Assembly (NCBI RefSeq): GCF_000023705.1
Contig: NC_012968.1
Location: 248,001-312,000, forward strand
Source of the DNA: Methylotenera mobilis JLW8
GTDB lineage: Bacteria; Pseudomonadota; Gammaproteobacteria; Burkholderiales; Methylophilaceae
Direction of reading: 5' to 3'
DNA length: 64,000 bases
In this document: positions 26,591-35,486 of the stretch, piece after piece
How positions within the stretch are numbered: the first letter of the stretch is position 1
Layout: each line of letters starts with the position of its first letter
Made by a program: the position numbers and the translations under genes
The notes under the pieces: generated by a model
Told to the model about the DNA's origin: nothing
Seen by the model: only the letters and a program-made list of their open reading frames with translations
Databases searched by the model: none

Positions 26591-27796
26591 ATGCCATCTT
26601 TTAGCTATAAAGCCGTTGATAAGTTAGGCCGCTTTGCCATGGGCCAGGTAGATGCGCTGAATGAGGTGGATCTTGAGATTCGCTTGGAGCGCATGGGCCT
26701 CGATTTAATTACCTTTCGCCCTGCAACGAGGTCTACCAGTCTGTTTAACCGTAACAAGGTAACTAACCAAGATTTGGTCATGTTTTGCTTTCAGCTAGAG
26801 CAGCTATCCAGTGCCGGCGTGCCATTGCTAGAATGCCTGGTGGACTTGCGCGAAAGCAGTAATAACCCATATTTTCAAAAAGTGCTGGGCGCCATTAGTG
26901 CAGAGGTTGAGGGCGGCAAAATGCTGTCGCAAGCTTTAGCTGAGCACCCCGCGGTATTTAGTGATGTTTTTGTCAGCCTGATTGATGCGGGTGAGCGCAC
27001 TGGGCAGTTATCCGTGGTGCTGGGTAACCTGTTTAACACGATACGCTGGCAAGATGAGCTGATGTCGCAAACCAAAAAGCTGTTGGCTTACCCTGCGTTT
27101 GTTGCGGTGGTGGTATTGTTGGCTGTGGTGTTTTTAATGATTTACGTGGTGCCGCAAATGGTGTCTTTTTTGCGCAACATGGGGCAAGACCTACCGCTGA
27201 ATACTAAGATTTTAATCGCGATGTCGAATGCGTTTGTTAACTACTGGTGGTTGATTCTAGGTTTGCCGGTGGCTGCAGTGGTTTCATTGGCGGCAACCAT
27301 TCGCACTAACCCTGCTGCACGCTACCGTTTTGATATGTTTAAATTAAACATCCCGGTTACTGGGCCTATTTTGCATAAAATTATCATGGCGCGCTTTGCC
27401 CGTTATTTTGCCTTGATGTATCAAACCGGTATTCCCATTTTAGATGCGATTAAAATCTGTGAAAACATCGTAGGCAACCGGGTAGTGGCGGACGCATTGA
27501 CGCGGGTGCATACGCAGATTAACGCGGGGGATGCCATGAGTGAGAGTTTTCGTAATGCCGGGCTGTTCCCGCAGCTAGTGGTCCGTATGATTAAAGTGGG
27601 CGAAAGTACTGGCGCGCTGGATAAATCGCTGCTCAATATCAGCTACTTTTATGACCGTGATGTGAATGACTCTATGCAGAAAATGCTCAAAATGATAGAG
27701 CCTGCGTTGACGGTGCTGCTGGGTGGCATACTGGCGTTCATTATGTTCTCTGTGCTTGGGCCGGTTTATGACTCATTCAGCAAGCTTAAAATTTAA
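26591..27796 (+). CDS. mshG: Inner-membrane platform protein MshG (GspF/PilC family)
   Basis: A 401-residue polytopic protein with two copies of the GspF domain (about 65-185 and 265-390) and three main membrane segments near 168-190, 213-238 and 372-393. It forms the rotor-like platform that couples the MshE ATPase to pilin polymerisation. It starts 4 bases after the mshE stop. Length and order are as expected for the family. Confidence 0.94.
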   Translation: MPSFSYKAVDKLGRFAMGQVDALNEVDLEIRLERMGLDLITFRPATRSTSLFNRNKVTNQDLVMFCFQLEQLSSAGVPLLECLVDLRESSNNPYFQKVLGAISAEVEGGKMLSQALAEHPAVFSDVFVSLIDAGERTGQLSVVLGNLFNTIRWQDELMSQTKKLLAYPAFVAVVVLLAVVFLMIYVVPQMVSFLRNMGQDLPLNTKILIAMSNAFVNYWWLILGLPVAAVVSLAATIRTNPAARYRFDMFKLNIPVTGPILHKIIMARFARYFALMYQTGIPILDAIKICENIVGNRVVADALTRVHTQINAGDAMSESFRNAGLFPQLVVRMIKVGESTGALDKSLLNISYFYDRDVNDSMQKMLKMIEPALTVLLGGILAFIMFSVLGPVYDSFSKLKI

Positions 27797-27816
27797 GTAG
27801 TTAACTACAATAAAGC

Positions 27817-29466
27817 ATGATATTCGCTAATCCAAACAAACTAGTGTTATGCGCTACAGCCAATCAGTTACTGGTTGGTGTTTGGCATGCGGGTAAGCTC
27901 AAAGGTAATCAGGCTTTTGAAAATAACGAAGCGGGGCATCAGGCATTTGCTACGTTTTTACAGCAATATTCATCCAGCCCGGTTTATTTGATTACAGATG
28001 CGGTGGAAGAGGATTTCAGGCTAGAGAGTTTGCCGCATACCACTGGCAGCGCTAAGCATGAGTTGATTACGCGTAAACTGAACCAGCATTACCGCGGTTT
28101 GGATTTTCGTACCGCTCATTTTATTGATCGAGATAAAGATAAACGAAGAGACGATAACTTTTTGTTTGTTGCCATCAGTAAAGATGACTTCCTGCAAGCG
28201 TGGCTCGGCATAATTAAGGCGCAAGAAGCACAGTTGGTAGGTGTTTACTTACTGCCTATGCTAAGTATGGTCATGATGAAGCAACTCAAGCTGACAGAGC
28301 CGCACTTGCTGTTATGCGAAAGGTTGTCTTCCGGACTGCGCCAAACTTATTTCCATCACGGCTGTTTGCGCATGAGCCGGCTGGTGCCGAATGTGCCTGA
28401 CGGCCCCGGTCAGTTAGGCTATTTTTATCTGGTAGAGATAGAAAAAACACGTCTTTACTTAATGAGCCAGCGTTATATCACGCGCGATACTCCCCTAAAT
28501 TTAACATTAGTCAGTGCAACCGGTACTACCCAGCAGATTAGCCAAGGCATCAGCCAGGAGCAGGGTTTGAACTGCACCGATGTGAATCTCACTAGCTTGG
28601 CCAAAACGCTAGGCTTGCCGATAGCACTGCTGCAGGAAAAGCCAGAGCTGATGCATATGCAATTGCTGGCTAGCGGGCATGTGGTCGATAATCTGGCACC
28701 AAACTGGCTCACTAAGTCTTTCCAGTTTAATAAACTAAAACAAGCACTGGCGATAGGCACGGTGTTGGTGGGCTTGTTTGGTATAGCTGCTGCTGCGTGG
28801 ATGTTTAAAGAGGGTTGGGAGCATAAAGCCGCATTTGAACAGGCGCAGCAAGATACGCAGATTCAACAGCATCAATATGAGGAGGCCGCAAAAGACTTTC
28901 CCGTCACGCAGATTAGTGCGAATGATTTAAAGGTGGCGGTGGAGCTGGATAAAACCATCGCAGCCTTTCCTAAGTCGCCTAGGCTGATGATGCAGGTGAT
29001 TGGTGCAGCGCTCGCCCCTAACGCACAGGGTGCTTTAGATGAAATTCAAATTGACCGTATGCATTGGGTGCTGACTAATGACAGTAATGTTAATGACCAA
29101 GATAAATTTACGCCGTTATCAGCAACCAGCAACAGCGCGCAACCGCCCGCTAACGCTATGCTGCCGGCAGATCCTACTAAGTTGGTCGAAGTGGCTTTTC
29201 TTACCGCGCAAATTTCTGGTTTTACTGGTGATTACCGCCGTGCGTTAAATAGCCTGAATCAGTTTGTGTCTAACATTAAGGCGGATGCCCGCGTGGCAGA
29301 AGTAGTTGTGCTGCAAGAGCCGGTGAACGTGAGCTCATTTGTGAGCTTGCAGGGCAGTACTACGGATGAGCAGTCCACACAAAAACAACCGGCGTTTTTT
29401 AAATTAAAAATAGTGCTCAAGCCCACGACAGACAATACGAGTGTAAGCGGAGGGCCGCCATCATGA
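27817..29466 (+). CDS. PilM/GspL-like and PilN-like fusion (MshI-type assembly protein)
   Basis: A 549-residue protein. Residues 1-~295 look like the actin-fold cytoplasmic part of PilM/GspL/MshI proteins. One membrane segment lies at about 306-325, and the remaining ~220 residues form a periplasmic PilN-like region with a coiled-coil start (about 335-365). It would link the cytoplasmic platform to the periplasmic PilO/PilP-like proteins. The stop overlaps the next gene by 4 bases (ATGA). Similarity in sequence is weak; the call rests on topology and gene order. Confidence 0.7.
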   Translation: MIFANPNKLVLCATANQLLVGVWHAGKLKGNQAFENNEAGHQAFATFLQQYSSSPVYLITDAVEEDFRLESLPHTTGSAKHELITRKLNQHYRGLDFRTAHFIDRDKDKRRDDNFLFVAISKDDFLQAWLGIIKAQEAQLVGVYLLPMLSMVMMKQLKLTEPHLLLCERLSSGLRQTYFHHGCLRMSRLVPNVPDGPGQLGYFYLVEIEKTRLYLMSQRYITRDTPLNLTLVSATGTTQQISQGISQEQGLNCTDVNLTSLAKTLGLPIALLQEKPELMHMQLLASGHVVDNLAPNWLTKSFQFNKLKQALAIGTVLVGLFGIAAAAWMFKEGWEHKAAFEQAQQDTQIQQHQYEEAAKDFPVTQISANDLKVAVELDKTIAAFPKSPRLMMQVIGAALAPNAQGALDEIQIDRMHWVLTNDSNVNDQDKFTPLSATSNSAQPPANAMLPADPTKLVEVAFLTAQISGFTGDYRRALNSLNQFVSNIKADARVAEVVVLQEPVNVSSFVSLQGSTTDEQSTQKQPAFFKLKIVLKPTTDNTSVSGGPPS

Positions 29467-30092
29467 AGCTAGAGTCGCATGACTGGAAAAAACTGCAAAT
29501 CCCACTAATCATTTTAGGCGGGGTAGTTGCTGTTGTGGCGGTTTGTATTGTGCTGACTCAGCAGTATAAGGTGGAGAGGGAGCAAGCATTATTCAAACAA
29601 CAAAGCCTGCTCAATGCTGCCCGCCAGCGCTATCAATCCTCTGGGCTGGAGAAGGAAGTCATTACCGCCTATTTGCCGCAATATCAAACCTTGATTAATA
29701 AAGGTTTTGTGGGGGAGGAGCGTCGTATCGAGTGGGTGGAAAGCCTGCGAGAGCAACATAAAAACCATAAGCTATTTGGGATTAAATACAGTATCAAACA
29801 GCAGGAAAAATATACGCCAGGATTTGCTCTAAACTTAGGCGGCTTTACCTTGAATCGTTCAGTGATGCAGTTTGAGTTGGATATGCTGCATGAAGGAGAT
29901 TTATTGCAGCTAACGGAGTCTTTAAGTAAAGCTAATGTCGCTGACTTGATGTTAAGAGATTGCGAAATTACCAGATTGAACGAGAGCGGTGCCTTGAGTA
30001 GTCAGTTGATTGCGAACTTACATGCGCAATGCGAGCTGGATTGGCTTACTCTGCGTGAACCTGCCGCCATCCAAACAGCAGTGGGGCCTTAA
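29463..30092 (+). CDS. PilO/GspM-like assembly protein
   Basis: A 209-residue bitopic protein: a short cytoplasmic N-terminus, one membrane segment (about 16-36), then a helical stretch (about 40-75) and a mixed alpha/beta periplasmic domain. The order M-N fusion, O, P matches the alignment subcomplex of type IV pili. The start overlaps the upstream stop by 4 bases. Confidence 0.68.
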   Translation: MKLESHDWKKLQIPLIILGGVVAVVAVCIVLTQQYKVEREQALFKQQSLLNAARQRYQSSGLEKEVITAYLPQYQTLINKGFVGEERRIEWVESLREQHKNHKLFGIKYSIKQQEKYTPGFALNLGGFTLNRSVMQFELDMLHEGDLLQLTESLSKANVADLMLRDCEITRLNESGALSSQLIANLHAQCELDWLTLREPAAIQTAVGP

Positions 30093-30095
30093 GTC

Positions 30096-30629
30096 ATGCT
30101 GAAATTACTACTTCGAGTGATTATTGCTGGTCTGTTGAGTGTCCGCTTCACGACCATCTACGCTGCGCCTAATGATGATTTTGGGCGTTTGTTCAGCAAG
30201 CCTGCCGAACGTGAGAAATTAGATAAACTAAGGCAGAGCCAGCAGCTAAAAGTGGTCCGTGCTAAAGAAGAGGAGCCGGCAGCAAGTGATGCCGACCCGC
30301 TGCCAGTGGACAACTCAGCCCCCATTGCCATGCAAGGTTACGTAAAACGCAGCGATGGCGTAAGCGGTACGCTCTGGATTAATAATCAGGCCGTGCAAGA
30401 AGGAGGCGCTGTTGATAACGTACAAATCGGACGAATCAATCGCCGAGGGTTCTCCAACAAGGCTGCCAATACTGAGGGAGTTGATGTGCAAACCGGTGGT
30501 AAAAAAATCAGGCTGAAAGCTGGGCAGGTGTATGAGCCAGAGACTAGCCAAGTGAAAGAATTGCAAGTCGTAGAAAAAGCAAAGCGGTTAAGGTTGGAGG
30601 AGGCTGGAGTGATTGGTGGTGATGAGTAA
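30096..30629 (+). CDS. PilP-like periplasmic assembly protein (MshK position)
   Basis: A 177-residue exported protein. The signal peptide (about 1-24, ending IYA) is followed by a charged linker and a small beta domain (about 70-155: GYVKRSDGVSGTLWINNQ, later IRLKAGQVYEP) like those of PilP/GspC proteins that contact the secretin. It begins 3 bases after the PilO-like gene and overlaps the next gene by 8 bases. Family assignment is by position and fold style. Confidence 0.65.
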   Translation: MLKLLLRVIIAGLLSVRFTTIYAAPNDDFGRLFSKPAEREKLDKLRQSQQLKVVRAKEEEPAASDADPLPVDNSAPIAMQGYVKRSDGVSGTLWINNQAVQEGGAVDNVQIGRINRRGFSNKAANTEGVDVQTGGKKIRLKAGQVYEPETSQVKELQVVEKAKRLRLEEAGVIGGDE

Positions 30630-32370
30630 TTATCCTCTTGGGCGTAACGCTCAGCGAGGAATGGTGCTTATTCTGATCGCATTTATTATTGGGCTAGGCG
30701 CCGCAGCGTTCATGTTCAAGATGTTCAGCGCCTCAAACTTGCAAGCCGCGCAGGATGAAAAAACTATGCGCGTGCTGGGTGAGGCTAAGGCTGTATTAAT
30801 TGCTTGGGCCGTGAGTCATCCGAATTCGCCAGGCATGATGCCATGGCCAGACAGAAACACTGATTTGGATTTTGATGGTGTTAGTGCCTACGACGGCAAG
30901 AGTGACTGTGCTACTGGCACTTTTCAACCAAGCTATTTACTTGGTCAGCTGCCGTGGAGGGCACAATCAAATCCATGTGTAACCCCACATACTGGCTTGG
31001 GGGTCGATTTTAGAGATGCTCAGGGTAATCGTCTTTGGTACGCAGTGTCGCGCAATCTAGTCCGAGACTATGAGAATTCTGAATACCCTATTATAAATCC
31101 AGGTATGGCTAATCCACCACATGCCGTTACACCTTATTTGCGACAGGGTGGCACGGACTCTTATCCTTGGCTAAAGGTTCTTGATAGAAACGGGCGTCTT
31201 GTCTCAGATCGTGTGGCGGCTGTGATTATTTCACCTGGCAACCCCCTTGAAGGGCAAGATCGATCGTCAACGGCTCCAGATGCTAGTCAATATTTAGATA
31301 GTTTTCAAATTGGTGCTGCAATCTTCAGTAATCGTGGATATGCCACAGCAGATGAGGACTTCATCATGGGCGAAGATAGCAGAAATGTATCTTCAAATGA
31401 TGCCAGCTTTAACCAGCCATATTACTTTAACGATAAATTGGTTTACATTACCATTGATGAACTGATGTACGCACTAGAAAAGCGAGTGCTGCAAGAAACG
31501 AGACAGACGCTAAAAAGTTACTATCAATCAAAGACCTACTATCCATTTGCAGCAAGTTACGGGTTGGTTGCGAACTCAAATCAATGTGTACAAGGTAATC
31601 TTAGAGGTTTGTTGCCTGTGAACGCACCTTCAGCGCATGTTTGTAGCTGTACGTCTGCTAGAGTTTGCAATTGTAATTTCAGTGTAGTGAGCAGCATTGC
31701 ATTTACTCGCGCAAGTGGAAACTTTGTAGCAACAGGCTCAGCCTCTAATGCACCAACCGGTGCATGTTCAGTCGCGGCAAGTGACCGAAAAACCTGTACC
31801 TGCACTGGTAAGGGCGGTTGTAAGAGAGCGGGTGGGGTTGAGCAGTTCAGCTGCGATGCTTGTGGTAGCTGCTCCGCTAAAGTCGCTGGTATTAACCGAT
31901 TTAGCACAACAGGCTCATTTTTAGTTTCAACAGGAGGCTGTTCAAATACTACTAATCTGGCAACTTGTTCAAACAACACAAATGGCACGTTTACATTGGC
32001 TGCTTGTGGTGCAACTCAAGTGATTACATCGTTACCAGCTGTCGGTGGATTACTTCCCGCCTGGTACTTACAGAACGAGTGGCAAAAGTATATTACTTAT
32101 GCTGTTTCTAGTGATTGTGTTAGTGGTTCGATTTGTTCTAGTGCCAGCTCACCACCTAAAATTACGGTTGGAATTAATAATAATGTTAGTGCGTTAGTTG
32201 CAACATCTCTTGCAAGTCCTAGTGGGGCCTCTTGTGATATTTCAAACTACTTGAGTGCGGTAGAAAACACAAATGTTATTGTGAGTAATGGTACGCAAGA
32301 TTCTGTCTACAGTAACACGATGCCAAAAACATCGACAAACAACGATCAGGTTGTGGTTGTATCACCATGA
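30622..32370 (+). CDS. Large cysteine-rich pilin-like protein lacking Glu5
   Basis: A 582-residue protein. After a short leader comes RG|MVLILIAFIIGLG, a type IV pilin-like hydrophobic helix (about 13-35), but position +5 is isoleucine, not the usual glutamate. Tip pseudopilins of the GspK type also lack Glu5. Residues ~315-460 carry about 15 cysteines, in CxC and CxxC patterns, in a Ser/Thr/Asn-rich context. The ATG at 30622 is chosen over TTG/GTG codons at 30613-30619; GGTGGTG lies just before it. The stop of the PilP-like gene lies inside its first codons. Inference: a tip or adhesin-like minor pilin stabilised by disulfides. Confidence 0.78.
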   Translation: MSNYPLGRNAQRGMVLILIAFIIGLGAAAFMFKMFSASNLQAAQDEKTMRVLGEAKAVLIAWAVSHPNSPGMMPWPDRNTDLDFDGVSAYDGKSDCATGTFQPSYLLGQLPWRAQSNPCVTPHTGLGVDFRDAQGNRLWYAVSRNLVRDYENSEYPIINPGMANPPHAVTPYLRQGGTDSYPWLKVLDRNGRLVSDRVAAVIISPGNPLEGQDRSSTAPDASQYLDSFQIGAAIFSNRGYATADEDFIMGEDSRNVSSNDASFNQPYYFNDKLVYITIDELMYALEKRVLQETRQTLKSYYQSKTYYPFAASYGLVANSNQCVQGNLRGLLPVNAPSAHVCSCTSARVCNCNFSVVSSIAFTRASGNFVATGSASNAPTGACSVAASDRKTCTCTGKGGCKRAGGVEQFSCDACGSCSAKVAGINRFSTTGSFLVSTGGCSNTTNLATCSNNTNGTFTLAACGATQVITSLPAVGGLLPAWYLQNEWQKYITYAVSSDCVSGSICSSASSPPKITVGINNNVSALVATSLASPSGASCDISNYLSAVENTNVIVSNGTQDSVYSNTMPKTSTNNDQVVVVSP

Positions 32371-32385
32371 GTACTTTATAAATAT

Positions 32386-33180
32386 ATGCAAATAGACATC
32401 GATATTAAGCAGCAAGGTTTCAGTTTGGTTGAAATGGCCATCGTACTGATTATCTTAGGGTTTGTGTTAGGTGCTTTGCTGTTGCCGTTACAGGCGCAAC
32501 GTAATCAGCTATTTCAATCGCAAACTGAAAATACACTGGCGTCGGCCAAAAGGGCTTTGCTAGGCTTTGCGCAACGGCATGGTCGCTTACCTTGCCCAGC
32601 CACCGCGGCAAGTAATGGGATGGAGCAGCCGTTGGGTGGCACGGCTGCCTGTGCTCAGTATGGTATAGGTTTTTTGCCTGCAGCAACCTTGGGTGTTGAG
32701 CCTGCTGATGCGCAAGGGTTTGCATTGGATGGTTGGGGGAACCGTATTCGTTATGCGGTTACACAGTTTAATAACGCTGCTGCACCATCCCTCCCAGACT
32801 TTACTGCAAACACTGCAACTGATGGTATGAGTGTTGTTGGTATGTCGAATTTGATGCCAGACTTACGGGTTTGCGCTAGCTCTGTTGGTATCACTGCCAC
32901 CGCATGTTCAGCTGCTGTGCCGGAAACCAATTACCTAATCAATAACGCTGTGGCTGTTATCTATTCTATAGGTGCCACTGGGAACCAAGCCATTGGCGGC
33001 GCAGACGAAACAGCGAACTTAAATGACGCGGATGCTAACGGTATTGTGGATGATGGCGTATTTGTCAGCCACGAACCTAGAAGTGCAGCTGACCCTAACG
33101 GCGAGTTTGATCATATCGTGACTTGGATTTCTCCTTATGTTCTCTATAATGCCATGATCGAAGCAGGACAATTGCATTAA
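32386..33180 (+). CDS. Type IV prepilin-like protein
   Basis: A 264-residue protein with a textbook class III signal: QQG|FSLVEMAIVLIILGFVLG, where the leader peptidase would cut after G12 and Glu5 follows. The rest contains a GRLPCPA motif (about 67-73) and paired cysteines, then Asp/Asn-rich segments (about 205-225) that might bind calcium. It is larger than ordinary major pilins (about 150 residues). It is the only canonical pilin in the cluster. It starts 15 bases after the preceding stop; moeB begins 3 bases after its end. Confidence 0.85.
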   Translation: MQIDIDIKQQGFSLVEMAIVLIILGFVLGALLLPLQAQRNQLFQSQTENTLASAKRALLGFAQRHGRLPCPATAASNGMEQPLGGTAACAQYGIGFLPAATLGVEPADAQGFALDGWGNRIRYAVTQFNNAAAPSLPDFTANTATDGMSVVGMSNLMPDLRVCASSVGITATACSAAVPETNYLINNAVAVIYSIGATGNQAIGGADETANLNDADANGIVDDGVFVSHEPRSAADPNGEFDHIVTWISPYVLYNAMIEAGQLH

Positions 33181-33183
33181 CTT

Positions 33184-33930
33184 ATGAACGACAACCAACT
33201 TCTCCGCTATAGCCGCCATATTCTGTTGCCACAGATTGAGTACGAGGGTCAGGACAAAATAGTCCACGGCCATGCCTTAATCGTGGGAGCTGGCGGTTTA
33301 GGCTCGCCAGCTGCTTTATATTTAGGGGCAGCCGGGGTGGGTACCATTACTATTTGTGATTTTGATCAGGTGGATTTAAGTAACCTGCAGCGTCAAATCG
33401 TGCATACGACCAGCTCCATCGGTGTTAACAAAGCACTTTCAGCACAAAAAACATTGTTGGCGCTTAATCCAGAAGTTATCGTGCACGCCATATGCGAGCG
33501 TGCCAGTGAAGATGAGCTGCATGCGCTGGTGGCTAAAGCCGATGTCGTATTGGATTGCTCTGATAACTTTGCTACGCGCTATTTGCTGAATAAGCTATGC
33601 GTACAGCTGAGAAAGCCTCTAGTTTCAGGTGCTGGCTTGGGGTTTGAAGGGCAGGTCACAGTATATGACATGCGCTCAACGCAAAGCCCTTGTTACCACT
33701 GTTTATTCCCTGACAATGGTGAAGGCACCGATTTGCGCTGTGCGACCAATGGCGTGTTTGCCCCGCTGGTAGGGATGATAGGCACTACGCAAGCGGCGGA
33801 AGCGCTGAAAATTCTGATGGGGATAGGCGAGAGCCTGCAAGGACGGCTGTTGTTGCTAGATGCGCTCTCTATGGAATGGCGAGCGATTAAGCTGAGTAAA
33901 GACTCGGCTTGTACCGTGTGTAGTGTTTAA
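33184..33930 (+). CDS. moeB: MoeB/ThiF/HesA-family adenylyltransferase
   Basis: A 248-residue E1-like enzyme. ATP loop GAGGLGS (35-41), a DFDQVDLSNLQRQ segment (59-71), zinc-ligand pairs C170-x-x-C173 and C243-x-x-C246, and a catalytic-type cysteine C186. Such enzymes adenylate the C-terminus of MoaD or ThiS for sulfur transfer in molybdopterin or thiamine synthesis. No moaD or thiS is adjacent, so the carrier protein is uncertain. It follows the prepilin gene by 3 bases, probably by chance of packing. Confidence 0.93.
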   Translation: MNDNQLLRYSRHILLPQIEYEGQDKIVHGHALIVGAGGLGSPAALYLGAAGVGTITICDFDQVDLSNLQRQIVHTTSSIGVNKALSAQKTLLALNPEVIVHAICERASEDELHALVAKADVVLDCSDNFATRYLLNKLCVQLRKPLVSGAGLGFEGQVTVYDMRSTQSPCYHCLFPDNGEGTDLRCATNGVFAPLVGMIGTTQAAEALKILMGIGESLQGRLLLLDALSMEWRAIKLSKDSACTVCSV

Positions 33931-33933
33931 TAC

Positions 33934-33962
33934 CCCATTCCCCCAATGCAGGGAAGAATGGG
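33934..33962. terminator. Hairpin between convergent moeB and qmcA
   Basis: CCCATTC (33934-33940) pairs exactly with GAATGGG (33956-33962), with an inner CCC/GGG pairing. It sits between two convergent genes and probably ends both transcripts, although no long T run follows. Confidence 0.5.
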
Positions 33963-33983
33963 CAATTGATTGCTAAGCTTTAA

Positions 33984-34826
33984 TTATTTTCCGCCCACTA
34001 AGCTTTTAACTGCACCTACCAAGTCACCCGGCATGACTACAACTTTGCTGTTTTCAGATGAGGACATCTTTTGTAACGCAGTGATATAGCGGTCGCCTAA
34101 CAAGAACATGGCTGATGCGTTATTCTCTTGTACGGCCTCTGTAATAAATTTAATGGATTCAGCAGATGCTTTGGCTGCCACCATTTGTGCTTCAGCATCT
34201 TTACGCGCAGCTTCCAGTCGTGCTTCTGCATTAAGTATCAGTGATTGTTTAGCACCTTCAGCTTCGGTCACCACCGCTACTCTTTCGCGTTCTGCAGCAG
34301 CTTGGCGCTCCATTGCATCCTGCATGTTCGGCGATGGTTTGATGTCTTGAATTTCAACGGATTTAACGGTTAAGCCCCAGTCTAGCGCTTCATCTGCAAT
34401 GGCAAGTTTGAGTTCAGATTTAATGCGGTCACGTGAGGTCAGTGCTTGGTTTAAATCCATGCCACCAATAATAGAGCGTAGGCTGGTTTGCACCATATTG
34501 CGCATAGCTTCACGGAAGTTCTCAATCCCGTACACGGCACGGTCAATTTTAGTCACCTTAATAAAAGCTACCGCGTTAGCTAGAATCACTGCGTTATCGC
34601 GGGTGATCACCTCTTGCTCCGGCACGTCTAGGATAATGTCTTTGGTGGTAACTTTGTAACTTACTCTGGTAAAAATCGGGTTGATGACATGCAGCCCTGG
34701 CGTGAGTACACCAGCAAATTTTCCTAAACGCTCCACCACCCACTCTTCACCTTGCGGCACAATGCGCACGCCTTTGATAATGGCGACAATCACTAAAAAT
34801 ATGAGTACTAAACTAAACTCTGTCAT
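33984..34826 (-). CDS. qmcA: SPFH/Band 7 membrane protease-associated protein QmcA
   Basis: A 280-residue stomatin/prohibitin-family protein: one N-terminal membrane segment (about 2-18), an SPFH domain (about 20-180) and an Ala/Glu-rich coiled-coil (about 185-250). These proteins form membrane microdomain assemblies and modulate FtsH-type proteases. The partner NfeD-like gene lies 53 bases upstream on the same strand, the classic pairing. Confidence 0.93.
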   Translation of the reverse strand: MTEFSLVLIFLVIVAIIKGVRIVPQGEEWVVERLGKFAGVLTPGLHVINPIFTRVSYKVTTKDIILDVPEQEVITRDNAVILANAVAFIKVTKIDRAVYGIENFREAMRNMVQTSLRSIIGGMDLNQALTSRDRIKSELKLAIADEALDWGLTVKSVEIQDIKPSPNMQDAMERQAAAERERVAVVTEAEGAKQSLILNAEARLEAARKDAEAQMVAAKASAESIKFITEAVQENNASAMFLLGDRYITALQKMSSSENSKVVVMPGDLVGAVKSLVGGK

Positions 34827-34879
34827 TTGGAGAATTCCTTAAGTGAGAAAAAATAAAAAGTGAGAAGGTTAAAAAAACG

Positions 34880-35329
34880 TTAGCTGATTTTTGCAATACG
34901 TAATGCGTTGCCTTCAACAGCAATCACTTTCGCCTGACTGTTGATTTCAATCACTTCGTCGGATACTGCCACCCATTCACGGCTACCCATCAGGCCTTGC
35001 GTGAAGCGGATTGAGCCGTTTTGTGCCGGGCCGCTGGCTTGCATCACAGTACCGATGCGGCCAATTTCTTCCCCTTGTGATTGTCCTACGGCTGAACTAC
35101 TGTCAGTTTTTTTGTAATAACGTCGCCATATGGCCAACGAGCCGATAGATAGGATAGCAAACGCGATGAGTTGTATCGCGTGTGGGATATTAGGAAACAG
35201 CCAAGTGACAATGGCTAAACAGATAGCGGCGATGCCAAACCATAAGATATATAAGGTACCAATTGCTAATATTTCTACTGCGATTAAAACGATACCTAAT
35301 ACCGCCCAAACCCAAGTTGCTTCTATCAT
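34880..35329 (-). CDS. NfeD-like membrane protein
   Basis: A 149-residue protein with two to three membrane segments (about 7-27, 30-47 and 52-70) and a C-terminal OB-fold-like domain (about 85-148: GRIGTVMQASGPAQNGSIRF). NfeD proteins partner stomatin-like proteins and are thought to support membrane quality control. It is first in a two-gene operon with qmcA. Confidence 0.9.
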   Translation of the reverse strand: MIEATWVWAVLGIVLIAVEILAIGTLYILWFGIAAICLAIVTWLFPNIPHAIQLIAFAILSIGSLAIWRRYYKKTDSSSAVGQSQGEEIGRIGTVMQASGPAQNGSIRFTQGLMGSREWVAVSDEVIEINSQAKVIAVEGNALRIAKIS

Positions 35330-35432
35330 TGAGTGTCCTGATAAAAAGATTGATAAGTGTTAAGCCTAAACATCGGTGATTATTATTGCATGATATTTCA
35401 ATAATTTTTAATATAAAATTCCTTAAAAAAGG

Positions 35433-35453
35433 TGTACCCTTTTGGGTGGTACA
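35433..35453. promoter_or_regulatory. Inverted-repeat operator candidate upstream of the photolyase gene
   Basis: TGTACC (35433-35438) and GGTACA (35448-35453) are exact reverse complements separated by 9 bases. They lie about 35-55 bases before the photolyase ATG, just downstream of an AT-rich TATAAA-like -10 (35412-35417). This could be the binding site of a light- or stress-responsive repressor; no regulator gene is adjacent. Confidence 0.4.
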
Positions 35454-35486
35454 TAACGCTCCATTAACATTGTAGGAAATACTCCT

